DNA of 64,000 nt from Exobacillus caeni (lineage in GTDB: Bacteria > Bacillota > Bacilli > Bacillales > Guptibacillaceae), in NCBI RefSeq assembly GCF_005747095.1, contig NZ_SWLG01000004.1, positions 186,001-250,000 of the forward strand, given 5' to 3'. Numbering within the stretch: position 1 is the stretch's first letter; every line of letters begins with the position of its first letter. Under the pieces are notes generated by a model. That model was not told the DNA's origin, made no database searches, and saw only the letters and a program-made list of their open reading frames with translations. The translations under genes were made by a program, and so were the position numbers. Of this stretch, positions 50,518 to 59,530 are shown piece after piece.

Positions 50518-51126
50518 TCAAGCTCCGTTTATAAGGGTAACTTTCACATCATTAGGATCGGTCGCTGCTTTCTCCACTTTTCCCTGAAACAGTACGTGCA
50601 GAAGATGGTTCGTGTCGCCGTTTCTAAAATGAATCACGTTCTCCACAGGGAACGATTTGAAAAACTCATCCAGTCCTTTTCTGTCTTTTAGCATGATATC
50701 CATTTTCTGAATCGAAAGCTCACTATCCTCTGCTACTACATCCTGTCTCGTCTGCAGTTCGATGCGCAATCGGAAGGGGGGATGGATAAATGTTCTTCTC
50801 TCGCCAACCTCTGTTCCCCACTGTTGGCCCCTTGCAAAGGTAACGAGGGACTCGTGTTCATCGTTCGTAACAAGAAAACCGATATGGTCGAATATTGGTC
50901 GTTTTCCGTGGCCGAACGTCAGGTTCACCTTTCCCTTTTGCAGTTCGATAATCCGAAAGAGTGGAGATTCGTTCCGAAAGTCTTCCCAGGAAAGAGGGGG
51001 ATTATACGATACCGCCTCGCCATTCTTTATAGCGATCCTCTGGATTACGTTAAAGCCCAGTCCTTTATAAAAACTTTCTGTTTCTTCCAGTCTATTCGTC
51101 CAGAAATGATAGTGGAACAGTATCAT
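50518..51126 (-). CDS. Glyoxalase/VOC superfamily protein
   Basis: A 202-residue vicinal oxygen chelate protein. ILFHYHFWTNRLEETESFYKGLGFNV at the N-terminus is the typical VOC opening with a metal His, and DHIGFLVTNDEHESLVTFARGQQWGTEVGERRTFIHPPFRLRIEL gives the second half-module. Such proteins are lyases, dioxygenases or resistance proteins; the function here is unknown. GGAGGACTGGTT precedes the ATG. Confidence 0.85.
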   Translation of the reverse strand: MILFHYHFWTNRLEETESFYKGLGFNVIQRIAIKNGEAVSYNPPLSWEDFRNESPLFRIIELQKGKVNLTFGHGKRPIFDHIGFLVTNDEHESLVTFARGQQWGTEVGERRTFIHPPFRLRIELQTRQDVVAEDSELSIQKMDIMLKDRKGLDEFFKSFPVENVIHFRNGDTNHLLHVLFQGKVEKAATDPNDVKVTLINGA

Positions 51127-51163
51127 AACCAGTCCTCCGGAAATGACTTACGAGAATGGCAGG

Positions 51164-51358
51164 TTAGCATTCGCAGCAGCCATTGCATTCTTGCTTCGTA
51201 ACCTTAAAGTAGTTTTTAAGTTCAGAGATAAAGCTAAACCTTCTTCCCCTTGCTGCCAGGGCCGTCTTTTCCAGTTTCCACGCATGCTCTGAGACAGATT
51301 GAAGGTGGTTCCTGTGCTCTTGCAACATGGCATCGATTTCATAATGGCTAAAATTCAT
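51164..51358 (-). CDS. Small protein with Cys-rich C-terminus
   Basis: A 64-residue helical protein (MNFSHYEIDAMLQEHRNHLQ...) ending in KVTKQECNGCCEC, a cluster of four cysteines in the last seven residues that could bind a metal or be a redox site. CTGGAGGG lies upstream of the ATG, and the frame shows good codon use. It is divergent from nothing obvious and may be co-transcribed upstream of the VOC gene (37 bp gap). I do not recognise the family. Confidence 0.7.
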   Translation of the reverse strand: MNFSHYEIDAMLQEHRNHLQSVSEHAWKLEKTALAARGRRFSFISELKNYFKVTKQECNGCCEC

Positions 51359-51452
51359 TTTGTATCCCTCCAGAATGATTTTTCCTTTACACTTACAAGT
51401 TTATCCTTTATCGAAGGGTTCATCTTCGGCTAAAGGATGGAAAATGGAATAC

Positions 51453-51482
51453 AAAAAAGGCCCTACATTGTTTGTAGGAGCC
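51453..51482 (-). terminator. Terminator of the two-component operon
   Basis: On the minus strand GGCTCCTACA / TGTAGGGCC with TTTTTTG. Confidence 0.82.
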
Positions 51483-51512
51483 TCTCTAAGACTTTGGATA
51501 GAGAAGGCGGCC

Positions 51513-52166
51513 TTAAGTGTTATACCAGCCTTTTCTTGTCGCATACAATGCTGCCTGTGTCCGGTCGTGAAGTTCGAGCTTTGATAGAATGCTGCTCACG
51601 TGTGTTTTGACAGTTTTTTCTGTTATAAAAAGGTCTCTGGCGATTTCTTTGTTGCTTTTTCCTAAAGAAATTTGCTCTAGCACCTCCTGTTCCCTTGGTG
51701 TTAGCACTTCGATTCCGGGCTCATCTGATTCTTTTGTTGCCGAACCGGAGGTAACATGGGTCAGCAGCTGGTTCGTTGCCTGCGGATGGAGCTGTCTTTC
51801 CCCTTTATATGCTCCGCGAATGGTTTTCACGAGTTCTTCCGGATCGATATCTTTTAACTGATATCCTTCCGCACCAGCGCGAATGGCCGGAAGAACGTGG
51901 TCCTGATCCGAAAAGCTCGTTAAAACAATAACTTTTACTTTCGGAAAGGTGGTTTTAATTTCCTTTGTTGCTTCGATTCCGTCCATTTCAGGCATTATTA
52001 GGTCCATTAACACGACGTCAGGATTAAGTTCAGCTGTTTTCTCCAATGCTTCTTTTCCATTTTCAGCTTCCCCGATTATATCGATATCAGGCTGGGTGTG
52101 CAAAAATAACCGAAGCCCCTTTCTGACCATTAAATGGTCGTCGACGAGTAACACTTTTATAGCCAT
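51513..52166 (-). CDS. NarL/LuxR-type response regulator
   Basis: A 217-residue regulator. The receiver domain has LLVDDHLMVRKGL and the phospho-acceptor D55 in DVVLMDLIMPEMDG; the C-terminal LuxR helix-turn-helix (about 152-212) contains LTPREQEVLEQISLGKSNKEIA and EKTVKTHVSSIL. It would be phosphorylated by the histidine kinase encoded 60 bp upstream and bind DNA as a dimer. AGGGGGAA precedes the ATG. Comparable to the YhcZ, NreC and LiaR groups. Confidence 0.93.
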   Translation of the reverse strand: MAIKVLLVDDHLMVRKGLRLFLHTQPDIDIIGEAENGKEALEKTAELNPDVVLMDLIMPEMDGIEATKEIKTTFPKVKVIVLTSFSDQDHVLPAIRAGAEGYQLKDIDPEELVKTIRGAYKGERQLHPQATNQLLTHVTSGSATKESDEPGIEVLTPREQEVLEQISLGKSNKEIARDLFITEKTVKTHVSSILSKLELHDRTQAALYATRKGWYNT

Positions 52167-52226
52167 AAAATTCCCCCTGTTAACCTGGCAAGTTATTTTA
52201 CTAAGTAGTTGGATAACTAAAATTAT

Positions 52227-53858
52227 CTATTTCGTGACCGAGTTTTTATTTAAAGGAAACGTCACTTTCACCTTCGTCCCATCTCCTACAGCGCTTCTGA
52301 TAGTCAGACAGCCGCCAACAAGTTCCGCTCTTTCTTTCATGCTGGTCATGCCCAGGGACCATTTTTCCGTGTTTTCGGGGTTATAATCGAATCCGTTCCC
52401 TTGATCTTCAATTTCAAGAGATACACTTGCTTTATTGGACTCTAACCGAAGTGTGATCGTATCTGAATCAGAATGTTTCTTAGCATTGTTAAGCGCTTCC
52501 TGACCGATACGCCAGATCGTTTCTTCGATTGCCCTCGGCAGTTCATGGACTCCGTTAACTTCTTCGTAAACGTTTAATCCCAGGTTATTTCCGTATTTCT
52601 TCAAAGAGGTGACAATTCCTTCTTCAATTCCAGCGGGACGAAGCTGCCAGATCAATGAACGCATCTCCGTAAGCGCTTCCTGGGCCAGCTTTTGGATATC
52701 TTCTAATGAGCCTTTAAGCAATTCGTTTTCTTCGGTCATGATTCCTTTCGCACCCCGAGCAGTCATTGACAGGGAAAAAAGTTTCTGGCTTACGGAATCA
52801 TGCAGGTCTCTTGCAAGGCGGTTTCTTTCTTCGGAAATGACCAGCTCCTGGCGCTGCTCGTTTAGCCGTGCGCTCTCGATCGCAAGTGTTAGATGGTCGG
52901 CGATGGCTTTAAATACCTCGGTTTCATTCTTTGTAAACGGTTCTGATTCCCTGCGGCCGATTAGCAGTACCCCTATTCGCTCTTCCCGAATAGTTAAAGG
53001 GATTGCCGCGGACGCTTCGTATGGAGGAAGGATATCGGCCATATAACTTGATTTTCGCTTACTTGTAATAATCTGCTGTTCTAAGTAAGCCCTGCTTATC
53101 CCGTTTAACTTTTCAGCAGGGTAAGATTTTCTGAAAACAGAGGTTTTGCCATCATCATACTGAGCCCGTAATGATAAGTTCTGCCCTTCTTTACGGAAAA
53201 AAGCAACAACCGGATAGTGAAAAATGCTCCCTATTTGTTCAACAACTTCTTCGCCGATCTCCTCGCACCTGTCTATTTTCCAGATAAGCCGTGTCAGTTC
53301 ATCCAGCCGTGCATAATTTTCCGCCCTCTTTTCCTGAGCTTGATAGAGAAGTGTCCGTTTTACAGCAGTTCCAATTTGATATGCAACCGATTGAAGCAGG
53401 GTTAATTCTTCATCTGAAAAATGTTCCTTTCCTGGTGAAGCGACATTTAAAAGTCCAAACTTTTCCCCTCCTGCAGAAAGCGGAACAGTGGCATGGTGTG
53501 TGATATCTTTTGTATCTCCCCAGGAATACTTGGCTGCATCCTCAAGCCTCTTGCATTCTATGATGTTTACCGCTTCTTTCAAGCGGCCGTCCCAGTATTT
53601 ATCAAGGCACCAGCAGCCTCCATTGCACATCGGCTTTTTGTCGTTTATCAACAGGGCGGGAGGAAGATTGTAATCCGCCGTACAATGGAATGAGGGCCTG
53701 TCTTCGGCCAGGAAGATCCATCCTGTTGAAAGGCCGGTAACGGAAAGAAGTTCTTCCAGGACAGATTGAAGCATCTGGTTAAGGTCGTTGGACTGGTTTA
53801 ACGTTTCCGCTATCGCTTTTAGTGTGACGAGCTCCTGTTCCCGAAGTTCTTCGGACAA
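52227..53858 (-). CDS. GAF-domain sensor histidine kinase (NarX/NreB type)
   Basis: A 543-residue cytoplasmic kinase: GAF domain 1 (about 15-170), GAF domain 2 (about 185-330), HisKA_3 dimerisation domain with phospho-His H353 in ARDLHDSVSQKLF, and HATPase_c (N box EALNNAKKHS; G box DQGNGFDY). GAF 1 carries four clustered cysteines (C78, C82, C84, C102, in MCNGGCWCLD and IIECKRL), which may bind metal, an Fe-S cluster or sense redox; this is inference. No membrane helices. TTG start with AAGGGGGAA upstream. Partner of the NarL-type regulator downstream. Confidence 0.92.
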   Translation of the reverse strand: MSEELREQELVTLKAIAETLNQSNDLNQMLQSVLEELLSVTGLSTGWIFLAEDRPSFHCTADYNLPPALLINDKKPMCNGGCWCLDKYWDGRLKEAVNIIECKRLEDAAKYSWGDTKDITHHATVPLSAGGEKFGLLNVASPGKEHFSDEELTLLQSVAYQIGTAVKRTLLYQAQEKRAENYARLDELTRLIWKIDRCEEIGEEVVEQIGSIFHYPVVAFFRKEGQNLSLRAQYDDGKTSVFRKSYPAEKLNGISRAYLEQQIITSKRKSSYMADILPPYEASAAIPLTIREERIGVLLIGRRESEPFTKNETEVFKAIADHLTLAIESARLNEQRQELVISEERNRLARDLHDSVSQKLFSLSMTARGAKGIMTEENELLKGSLEDIQKLAQEALTEMRSLIWQLRPAGIEEGIVTSLKKYGNNLGLNVYEEVNGVHELPRAIEETIWRIGQEALNNAKKHSDSDTITLRLESNKASVSLEIEDQGNGFDYNPENTEKWSLGMTSMKERAELVGGCLTIRSAVGDGTKVKVTFPLNKNSVTK

Positions 53859-54080
53859 GATTAATTCCCCCTTACACTTTCATTCATTTATTTTCATTAT
53901 ACTATTAAAGTTTAAGATTTATAGGATGTGTTTCCGTCCTCTTTTTGGATATATTCAGCCAGTCATATGCCATAATTACGCAATTTTATGGTAGGATGGT
54001 TCGGTCTTTTTTAGTGATAGACAATATTTCCTCCTCTGGCATCGAAAGGTTATTGGTAGACTTTCAAAGGAGGAAAAAAC

Positions 54081-54884
54081 ATGAAGAAAGCAATCTATTA
54101 CCTGGCTGCATTGTTCTGCATGATGGCGGTTCTTCTGATGTCACCGTTTAGCAGTGAAGCTGCCATGGGCGACCAATTGCTGGTAGAAGGAACTTCCAAC
54201 CAGGATGTGGCCGAATTACAAGAATATCTTATGGCGAAGGGCGTTTTTCCATACCATACCGCAACAGGGTACTTTGGCCCGATTACAACAGAGGCAGTGA
54301 AGGATTTCCAATCAAAATCAGGTCTTAAAGTAGATGGAATTGCTGGACCGAATACATATGGGAAGATAAAAGTTTTACGAAAGGGTGATCTTGGAAAGCC
54401 TGTTATCCACCTTCAAAGACTATTAAAGGAGTGGGGAGAATATAATGGCGAAGTCGATGGCATTTATGGAAGCGGAACTGAAGACAGTGTCTACCGTTTC
54501 CAGAAGGCACACGGCCTTCAGGCAGACGGGATTGCCGGATCACAGACATATAGCGTTTTAAACAAAAAGGAAAGTCAGGTAAGTCATCAGGAAAAAACCC
54601 TGACAGTTGCAAGCACGGCCTATACAGCGGAATGTGACGGTTGCTCTGGCAAAACAAAAATGGGGGTCGATTTGCAGAAATACGATGGCGGAAAAGTTAT
54701 TGCGGTTGATCCGAGCGTCATTCCATTAGGAGCTACTGTTGAGGTAGAAGGTTATGGGAAAGCGATAGCAGCGGACATCGGCGGGGGAATTAATGGAAAT
54801 GAAATCGATGTTTTTATTCCAGATTATGACGGTGCGGTGCAATGGGGAAGAAAACAAGTACAAGTAAAAGTTATTGAGCAATAA
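54081..54884 (+). CDS. Secreted peptidoglycan-binding protein with 3D domain
   Basis: A 267-residue exported wall protein. After the signal peptide (1-28) come two PG_binding_1 repeats (about 33-95 and 100-160; [27 protein letters not shown]..., and [27 protein letters not shown]...) and a C-terminal 3D domain (about 175-267) with three conserved aspartates ([25 protein letters not shown]). The 3D fold occurs in MltA-like and YocH/YuiC-like muralytic enzymes, so lytic or stationary-phase cell wall remodelling is likely. Strong GGAGGAAAAAAC site. Confidence 0.93.
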   Translation: MKKAIYYLAALFCMMAVLLMSPFSSEAAMGDQLLVEGTSNQDVAELQEYLMAKGVFPYHTATGYFGPITTEAVKDFQSKSGLKVDGIAGPNTYGKIKVLRKGDLGKPVIHLQRLLKEWGEYNGEVDGIYGSGTEDSVYRFQKAHGLQADGIAGSQTYSVLNKKESQVSHQEKTLTVASTAYTAECDGCSGKTKMGVDLQKYDGGKVIAVDPSVIPLGATVEVEGYGKAIAADIGGGINGNEIDVFIPDYDGAVQWGRKQVQVKVIEQ

Positions 54885-54888
54885 AGAT

Positions 54889-54925
54889 AAGGGGCCTTCT
54901 GTTTTTTTACAGGAGCCCCTTTCTT
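54889..54925 (+). terminator. Terminator of the 3D-domain gene
   Basis: AAGGGGC.TCTGT / ACAG.GCCCCTT stem with a T-rich loop and TTTCTTG tail. Confidence 0.82.
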
Positions 54926-55018
54926 GTATGATAAGAATATCTAATTAACCATGTTATGAATAAGTGGACAATCTGGATTGCCGGTTAACAGGTTAAATTT
55001 GAAATATGGATCCCGTCT

Positions 55019-55083
55019 AGCATTTTGCAAAAGATGCTTTTTTTATTTCGCGATTCCTGAACTATTCTATATTCTGGTATAAT
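55019..55083 (+). promoter_or_regulatory. Hairpin plus extended -10 promoter upstream of ktrB-like gene
   Basis: A small hairpin (AGCATTTTGC / AAAAGATGCT, then TTTTTTT) ends at about 55045. Downstream, TGGTATAAT (extended -10, 55076-55083) gives a probable start for the potassium transporter gene; its -35 (TTCCTG) is weak. Confidence 0.5.
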
Positions 55084-55122
55084 TGGCGTAAGTTTATTTT
55101 TGGGTAAGGAATGTGATTATCA

Positions 55123-56472
55123 GTGAAGCTTAGAAATAATGCTATTCGTTTGTCCTCTGTACAGCTTATCGTACTGTTTTATTTTAGTGCTGTTTTTATT
55201 TCAACTGTATTGCTTAGTTTGCCATTTGCCCATCGACCAGGTGTAGAGTGGCATTTTATAGATGCTTTGTTTACAGCGGTAAGTGCGATTAGTGTAACCG
55301 GTTTGACGGTTGTTTCGACCGTTGATACATTTAGTGTTCCGGGAGTCTTCATATTAGCCTTTGTACTCCAATTCGGTGGGATCGGTATCATGACTCTTGG
55401 TACATTCATCTGGCTGGTAATGGGGAAGAAAATCGGATTAAAGGAACGGCAGCTCATCAGTACAGACCAAAACAGAGGAACCCTGTCAGGTCTTGTACAA
55501 CTTATGAAACAAATTCTCTCGCTGATTCTACTGTTTGAATTGGTGGGAACTGTTATTCTCGGTCTGTACTTTCATAACTATTTTCCAACCTGGGGGGAAG
55601 CGTTTTACCAGGGATTCTTTGCATCTGTCAGTGCAACGACAAATGCAGGGTTTGATATCACGGGTGAATCACTTATCCCGTTTGCACAGGATTATTTTGT
55701 CCAGACAATCAATATTATTTTATTGATCCTTGGTGCGATTGGTTTTCCGGTACTGATTGAAATAAAAGATTTTATGTTCAGTTTTAAAAGCGCATCGCAT
55801 TACAGATTCTCCTTGTTTACGAAACTTACTACTTTTACTTTTTTTGCACTAATCGTAATAGGGGCGCTTTTAATACTACTACTTGAGAAAAATCACTTTT
55901 TCGCTGGCAAATCGTGGCATGAATCGTTTTTTTATGCATTGTTCCAATCTGTTACGACTAGAAATGGTGGGCTCGCTACGATGGATATAAATGAATTTAC
56001 TGTCGCGACCCAGCTGGTGATCAGTGTGCTGATGTTTATTGGTGCCTCACCAAGCAGTGTAGGAGGAGGCATTCGTACAACCACATTCGCCATTTCGCTT
56101 TTAACGATATTCTTTTTCGCCAAAGGGCATAGTAATGTGAAAATCTTTAAAAGAGAGCTCGACCAGGATGATATCCGTAAGTCGTTCGTAGTCGTTTTTA
56201 CTGCCGTACTTTTGACCGGTTCTGCTATCGTATTCCTTTCAGCAGTGGAACCGTTCCCGGTAATGGCTATTATTTTTGAGGTATGTTCTGCTTTCGGTAC
56301 AACCGGGCTTTCATTGGGCATCACACCAGAGCTAAGTACTGTTGGAAAAGTTACAATAATTTTCATGATGTTTATTGGACGAATTGGAATTATTTCATTT
56401 TTGTTCCTCCTCAGGGGAAAAGTCGAAGGGGACCACTATCACTATCCAAAAGAAAGAGTCATTATTGGATGA
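55123..56472 (+). CDS. KtrB/KtrD-type potassium transporter membrane subunit
   Basis: A 449-residue TrkH/KtrB family channel with four M1-P-M2 repeats. The four selectivity-filter loops with their glycines are visible: SVTGLTV, TTNAGFD, TRNGGLA and GTTGLSL. It mediates Na+-linked or gated K+ uptake. The cytoplasmic RCK/KTN partner (KtrA/KtrC) is not adjacent, which is usual for KtrD. Start is GTG with AAGGA rather far upstream, so it may be moderately translated. Confidence 0.93.
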   Translation: MKLRNNAIRLSSVQLIVLFYFSAVFISTVLLSLPFAHRPGVEWHFIDALFTAVSAISVTGLTVVSTVDTFSVPGVFILAFVLQFGGIGIMTLGTFIWLVMGKKIGLKERQLISTDQNRGTLSGLVQLMKQILSLILLFELVGTVILGLYFHNYFPTWGEAFYQGFFASVSATTNAGFDITGESLIPFAQDYFVQTINIILLILGAIGFPVLIEIKDFMFSFKSASHYRFSLFTKLTTFTFFALIVIGALLILLLEKNHFFAGKSWHESFFYALFQSVTTRNGGLATMDINEFTVATQLVISVLMFIGASPSSVGGGIRTTTFAISLLTIFFFAKGHSNVKIFKRELDQDDIRKSFVVVFTAVLLTGSAIVFLSAVEPFPVMAIIFEVCSAFGTTGLSLGITPELSTVGKVTIIFMMFIGRIGIISFLFLLRGKVEGDHYHYPKERVIIG

Positions 56473-56599
56473 TTCAGAACCAGCCTGATTAGGCTGGTTT
56501 TTGTGCGAAGAAAGGATAACTTTTTCAACTCAGAAGTATCTTTGAGTCAGTTATAATCTTAGGCTCTTTTTGGATACTTTTTTGCTAAATGAGCATTAC

Positions 56600-57200
56600 A
56601 TTAGAGAGGAACTGAGACGCAATTACAGCAATGATTTCCACTCCGGGCAGTTCGCTTTCCGCGGGCAACGCTTCAGCTTCCTCTCAGCAAAAACCGCCTG
56701 TCTAGTTCCGGCTCACAGAGACTAGTGGATTTCCCTCACCTACTTGCGATAAGGCAACATCGACTCTCTTTCGTTCGTTGTTTCTTATCTCCATGTGGTT
56801 GAGTCCAATCCATACGTCTCTTGGCGTTCGCCTCCACCTATCAACACTGCGGGATCTTCAGCTGTTGCTTTTCCCACAGGACAAGGAAGGCTTCGGCAGC
56901 GTTACATCGCACGAAGAAAATATGAATACAATTTCGAGGAGTCGACTGGCCTCCGCTTCAATCAATTGACGTTTTTCAAAGATGTTGAACATCAAAGCAC
57001 AGCACAGCTCAGCGAAGGAAATATACGTAGACTCCTGCGGGACAGCGAAGACGTTGAGACCCCGCAAGGAGCGTTGTTTGCGAGTGAGGAGGCTCAGCGC
57101 GAGCCCTCGGAAAGCGTAGTGTTTTTCCGCAGCGGTCATCCATCCGTTACGTCGCAGTTTATCGCTTTTATGCAAAAGCAACAATCTTTTAGAAAAGAGC
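56600..57200. repeat. Non-coding GC-rich repeat block
   Basis: About 600 bp of higher GC content between the potassium transporter and the universal stress gene. CGCTTTCCGCGGGCAACGCT near 56650 and the reverse-complement-like GAGGCTCAGCGCGAGCCCTC (57089) followed by GGAAAGCG form inverted ends; GACTCCTGCGGGACAGCGAAG lies between. Such blocks are common in Bacillaceae genomes and give rise to spurious ORFs, one of which spans 56795-57325 here. No SD supports coding. Could be a non-autonomous mobile or structured-RNA repeat. Confidence 0.6.
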
Positions 57201-57408
57201 CAAATTTTAAGAACGTAGATAAGAGCATCTATACTTCTGCCTTAACTAAAGGCTTGCTAAATGGCAAGTTTCTATATAACAGGCATGTTTTCAATGTAAC
57301 GAAAAGCTTTCATTACTTACATTAACAAGAAACTTTTTCGTTTCCCGCTTCATTTGCTTCGTTAATGGGAAAAAAAGAAGCAAGCAAAACTGGAGAGGAG
57401 CTAAAAGA

Positions 57409-57906
57409 ATGGAAATTAAAAAGGTGCTCGCCGCTTATGACGGTTCAGGAGGTAGCAGAGAAGCCCTTGATTATGCCATTGATTTAGCAAGAAAAGAAGA
57501 TGCGGGGTTAACAGTCGTCCATGTCGTTAAGGAGAAAGCGGTTGCCAGTACGAACCCTGCCCCTCGAATACCATACGGAACTGGGACCGGAATAGGCAGT
57601 GACGGATACGCAAGAGGAGAATATCACGAAGAGAGCAAGAAAGAAGGAGTTATACTCGACTATAAATCGACTGAACAGATTACTAAAGAAATTGAAGAGA
57701 AATTTTCATTCGGTACCCGTACTGCAGATATAGAAATTCTACAGGGAAATCCTGCAGAAGAGATTCCGCGTTACGCTCAAGAAAATGAAGTCGATTTAAT
57801 TGTGGTCGGGAACAGGGGACTTAGCGGTATTAAAAAGCTTATGATGGGAAGCGTAAGCCAGAAAATTGTCGATCATGCACACTGTCCCGTTCTTGTTGTA
57901 AAATAA
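57409..57906 (+). CDS. Universal stress protein UspA family
   Basis: A 165-residue USP-domain protein starting KKVLAAYDGSGGSREALDYAI, with the ATP-binding tail VVGNRGLSGIKKLMMGSVSQKIVDHAHCPVLVV (G-2x-G-9x-G-S type). Probably an ATP-binding dimer induced under stress. A linker insert (about 45-85, rich in Gly/Ser/Tyr) lies between the two halves. AGAGGAG precedes the ATG. Possibly linked with potassium homeostasis, as USP-like proteins sometimes are; this is only positional. Confidence 0.93.
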   Translation: MEIKKVLAAYDGSGGSREALDYAIDLARKEDAGLTVVHVVKEKAVASTNPAPRIPYGTGTGIGSDGYARGEYHEESKKEGVILDYKSTEQITKEIEEKFSFGTRTADIEILQGNPAEEIPRYAQENEVDLIVVGNRGLSGIKKLMMGSVSQKIVDHAHCPVLVVK

Positions 57907-57910
57907 AAAG

Positions 57911-57943
57911 CAAGCCGCCTTGAGAAGGAGCGGCTTGTTTTTA
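57911..57943 (+). terminator. Terminator of the usp gene
   Basis: CAAGCCGC / GCGGCTTG stem followed by TTTTTATT. A second hairpin (CCCCT / AGGGG, TTTTTATTAT) is at 57964-57992. Confidence 0.85.
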
Positions 57944-58099
57944 TTGGGAAAGTTATGTAGGTTCCCCTGTGATAGGGGCTTTTTATTATATTAGAGGAGT
58001 ATAATAGAAATAGTCGATCGAACACAGTAACAAATTTAAAGCGCGACCAACAGCTTTGTCTTCCCTTAGAATGTTAGTCAATCGGAGGATTCCTCGATA

Positions 58100-58516
58100 T
58101 TACCACTCTAATATAATCATCAATTTAGAATCTTCTTCCGGATTTTTAGGGAGGAATTCGACTCTTATTCCGTCAGGGGTGAATTTTGTCTCAAATGTAA
58201 CACTAATACCTGTTTCTTTTATCATACGATGAACGGCCTCTTTATCGCTTCTTTGGGCAGCGTCTTTTAAATCATGGGCAAAAACAGCGTCGACAGAAAT
58301 TCTTTTCGCTAATGTTTCAGCATCTTTAAGCAAGTTAAGTGAGGAAGCGGCAGAAGACTGGAATCTTTTTACCTCGACCGGAGGAAAGGCCTGGGCTGGA
58401 AGGCGGGGCGGAATCCAGGAACCTGGCGGACAAAAACAAAAGTTGTGATAATATTGCTGGACGGGATGTAGATACTGTGGATAATGGTTGAATGGGCATA
58501 ACGATCGAAAATACAT
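58100..58516 (-). CDS. Probable spore coat protein, YuzC-like
   Basis: A 138-residue protein with an N-terminal Pro/Tyr/His-rich segment (MYFRSLCPFNHYPQYLHPVQ) and a globular C-terminal domain (SSLNLLKDAETLAKRISVDAVFAHDLKDAAQRSDKEAVHRMIKETGI...FTPDGIRVEF). This layout matches my recollection of YuzC inner spore coat proteins. GGAGGGGGAAAT precedes the ATG. CATATAATA on the minus strand at 58547-58555 fits a sporulation -10 (sigma-K/E), supporting spore expression, though no clear -35 is present. Confidence 0.6.
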   Translation of the reverse strand: MYFRSLCPFNHYPQYLHPVQQYYHNFCFCPPGSWIPPRLPAQAFPPVEVKRFQSSAASSLNLLKDAETLAKRISVDAVFAHDLKDAAQRSDKEAVHRMIKETGISVTFETKFTPDGIRVEFLPKNPEEDSKLMIILEW

Positions 58517-58677
58517 ATTTCCCCCTCCTATTTTCTCTGCTTAAAGTATTATATGGAGAAACATGCCAGCTGCGATTGGGCAGGTTTCAAGTATAATCCC
58601 TTTTTCAGAATTGGTCGGAGCGATACAATAGAACTATAATCCGTATAAAAGGTTTTAAAGTTTTGAAAGGAGTTTAA

Positions 58678-58908
58678 ATGAAAAAATTAGTTGTTTTTAC
58701 GATAAGCCTTGTTTGTTTTTATTTTATTTTTAAAATTCTTTTAGGTGCTTTGTTCAATCTGGTAAGTCCTGCTGATATGGAGTTCTGGGCAAAGGCCCAG
58801 GAGCTGACCAAAAGCATAACATTGGGTGCATTGATTAATCCCATTGAACTGATCAGCTTGGTCACAGGTTTTATTGTGGCTGTAATCTTCGCTTCTAAAT
58901 GGGGATAA
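58678..58908 (+). CDS. Small membrane protein
   Basis: A 76-residue protein with two membrane helices (about 4-28 and 52-72) joined by a loop with PADMEFWAKAQELTKSI. AAAGGAGTTTAA precedes the ATG. It may be co-transcribed with the larger membrane protein at 59007. Function unknown. Confidence 0.75.
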   Translation: MKKLVVFTISLVCFYFIFKILLGALFNLVSPADMEFWAKAQELTKSITLGALINPIELISLVTGFIVAVIFASKWG

Positions 58909-59006
58909 TCCGGCAACAAAACACTTCATCCATTAGATTGATGCCCGGACATATTTTCTTTTCTGTCGTAAGCTATAGTATCTCGACTGGAAAGGAGGGC
59001 GCACAA

Positions 59007-59342
59007 ATGGAAGCGTTGATTGCTGGAGGAGGATTGAAGGTACTCTATCTTAGTATGGGAGCATTGCTTGCGGTCATAGGATTTTTTGGATGGCGTGGCG
59101 TTCTTGGTTGCCTGGCAAGACCTGCTGCTATAATTGTCGGCCTGTTAGGTTTGCTATTGCTTGGACTTGGCCTTTTTGCAGGTGGCCTTCTTGCGTCATT
59201 ATCATCATTGCTGGCTGTAATAGCCCTGTTTCTATTAGTCCTGTCAATCTTTTTGCTATCAGGGGTCGAATTGTCCTGTAGCCGGTTGCTCGGGCTATTA
59301 TTTTTATTGATCGCGCTATTTTTAGCGTTGTTGTTATTGTAA
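59007..59342 (+). CDS. Leu-rich membrane protein
   Basis: A 111-residue protein made of four helices, very rich in Leu, Gly and Ala, with two cysteines (CLARPA and ELSCSRL). The ATG at 59007 follows GAAAGGAGGG; an in-frame start 108 bp upstream has no ribosome site. A terminator follows. Function unknown. Confidence 0.72.
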   Translation: MEALIAGGGLKVLYLSMGALLAVIGFFGWRGVLGCLARPAAIIVGLLGLLLLGLGLFAGGLLASLSSLLAVIALFLLVLSIFLLSGVELSCSRLLGLLFLLIALFLALLLL

Positions 59343-59351
59343 ATTATATTG

Positions 59352-59377
59352 AGGCAGCCCTGGAGCTGCTTTTTTTA
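59352..59377 (+). terminator. Terminator
   Basis: GGCAGC / GCTGCT stem with TTTTTTATTG. Confidence 0.82.
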
Positions 59378-59530
59378 TTGTTCAGAAAACCAAGGGCTAT
59401 GCCGGGGGCAAGACCATAATTAAATACTTAAACAATCAGAGTTTTAATTAATAACCATCCAACGAATCAGGCGCGTTTTTGAAGCAAAGAAAAAGCAGTA
59501 GTGACAATTGATAAATTAGACTTTAACTCA

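Noticed and set aside
54990-55122. c-di-AMP (ydaO-type) riboswitch upstream of the potassium transporter
   Set aside because: The leader is too short and lacks the conserved ydaO elements; only a simple hairpin and a promoter are seen.
56795-57325. 176-residue ORF in the repeat block
   Set aside because: It lies wholly within GC-rich inverted repeats, has no ribosome site and shows no protein family. This repeat type is commonly misannotated.
58471-58485. Further DnaA-box-like TGTGGATAA
   Set aside because: It lies inside the YuzC-like coding region without the GGGGTCTGACCCC palindrome, so it is taken as chance.
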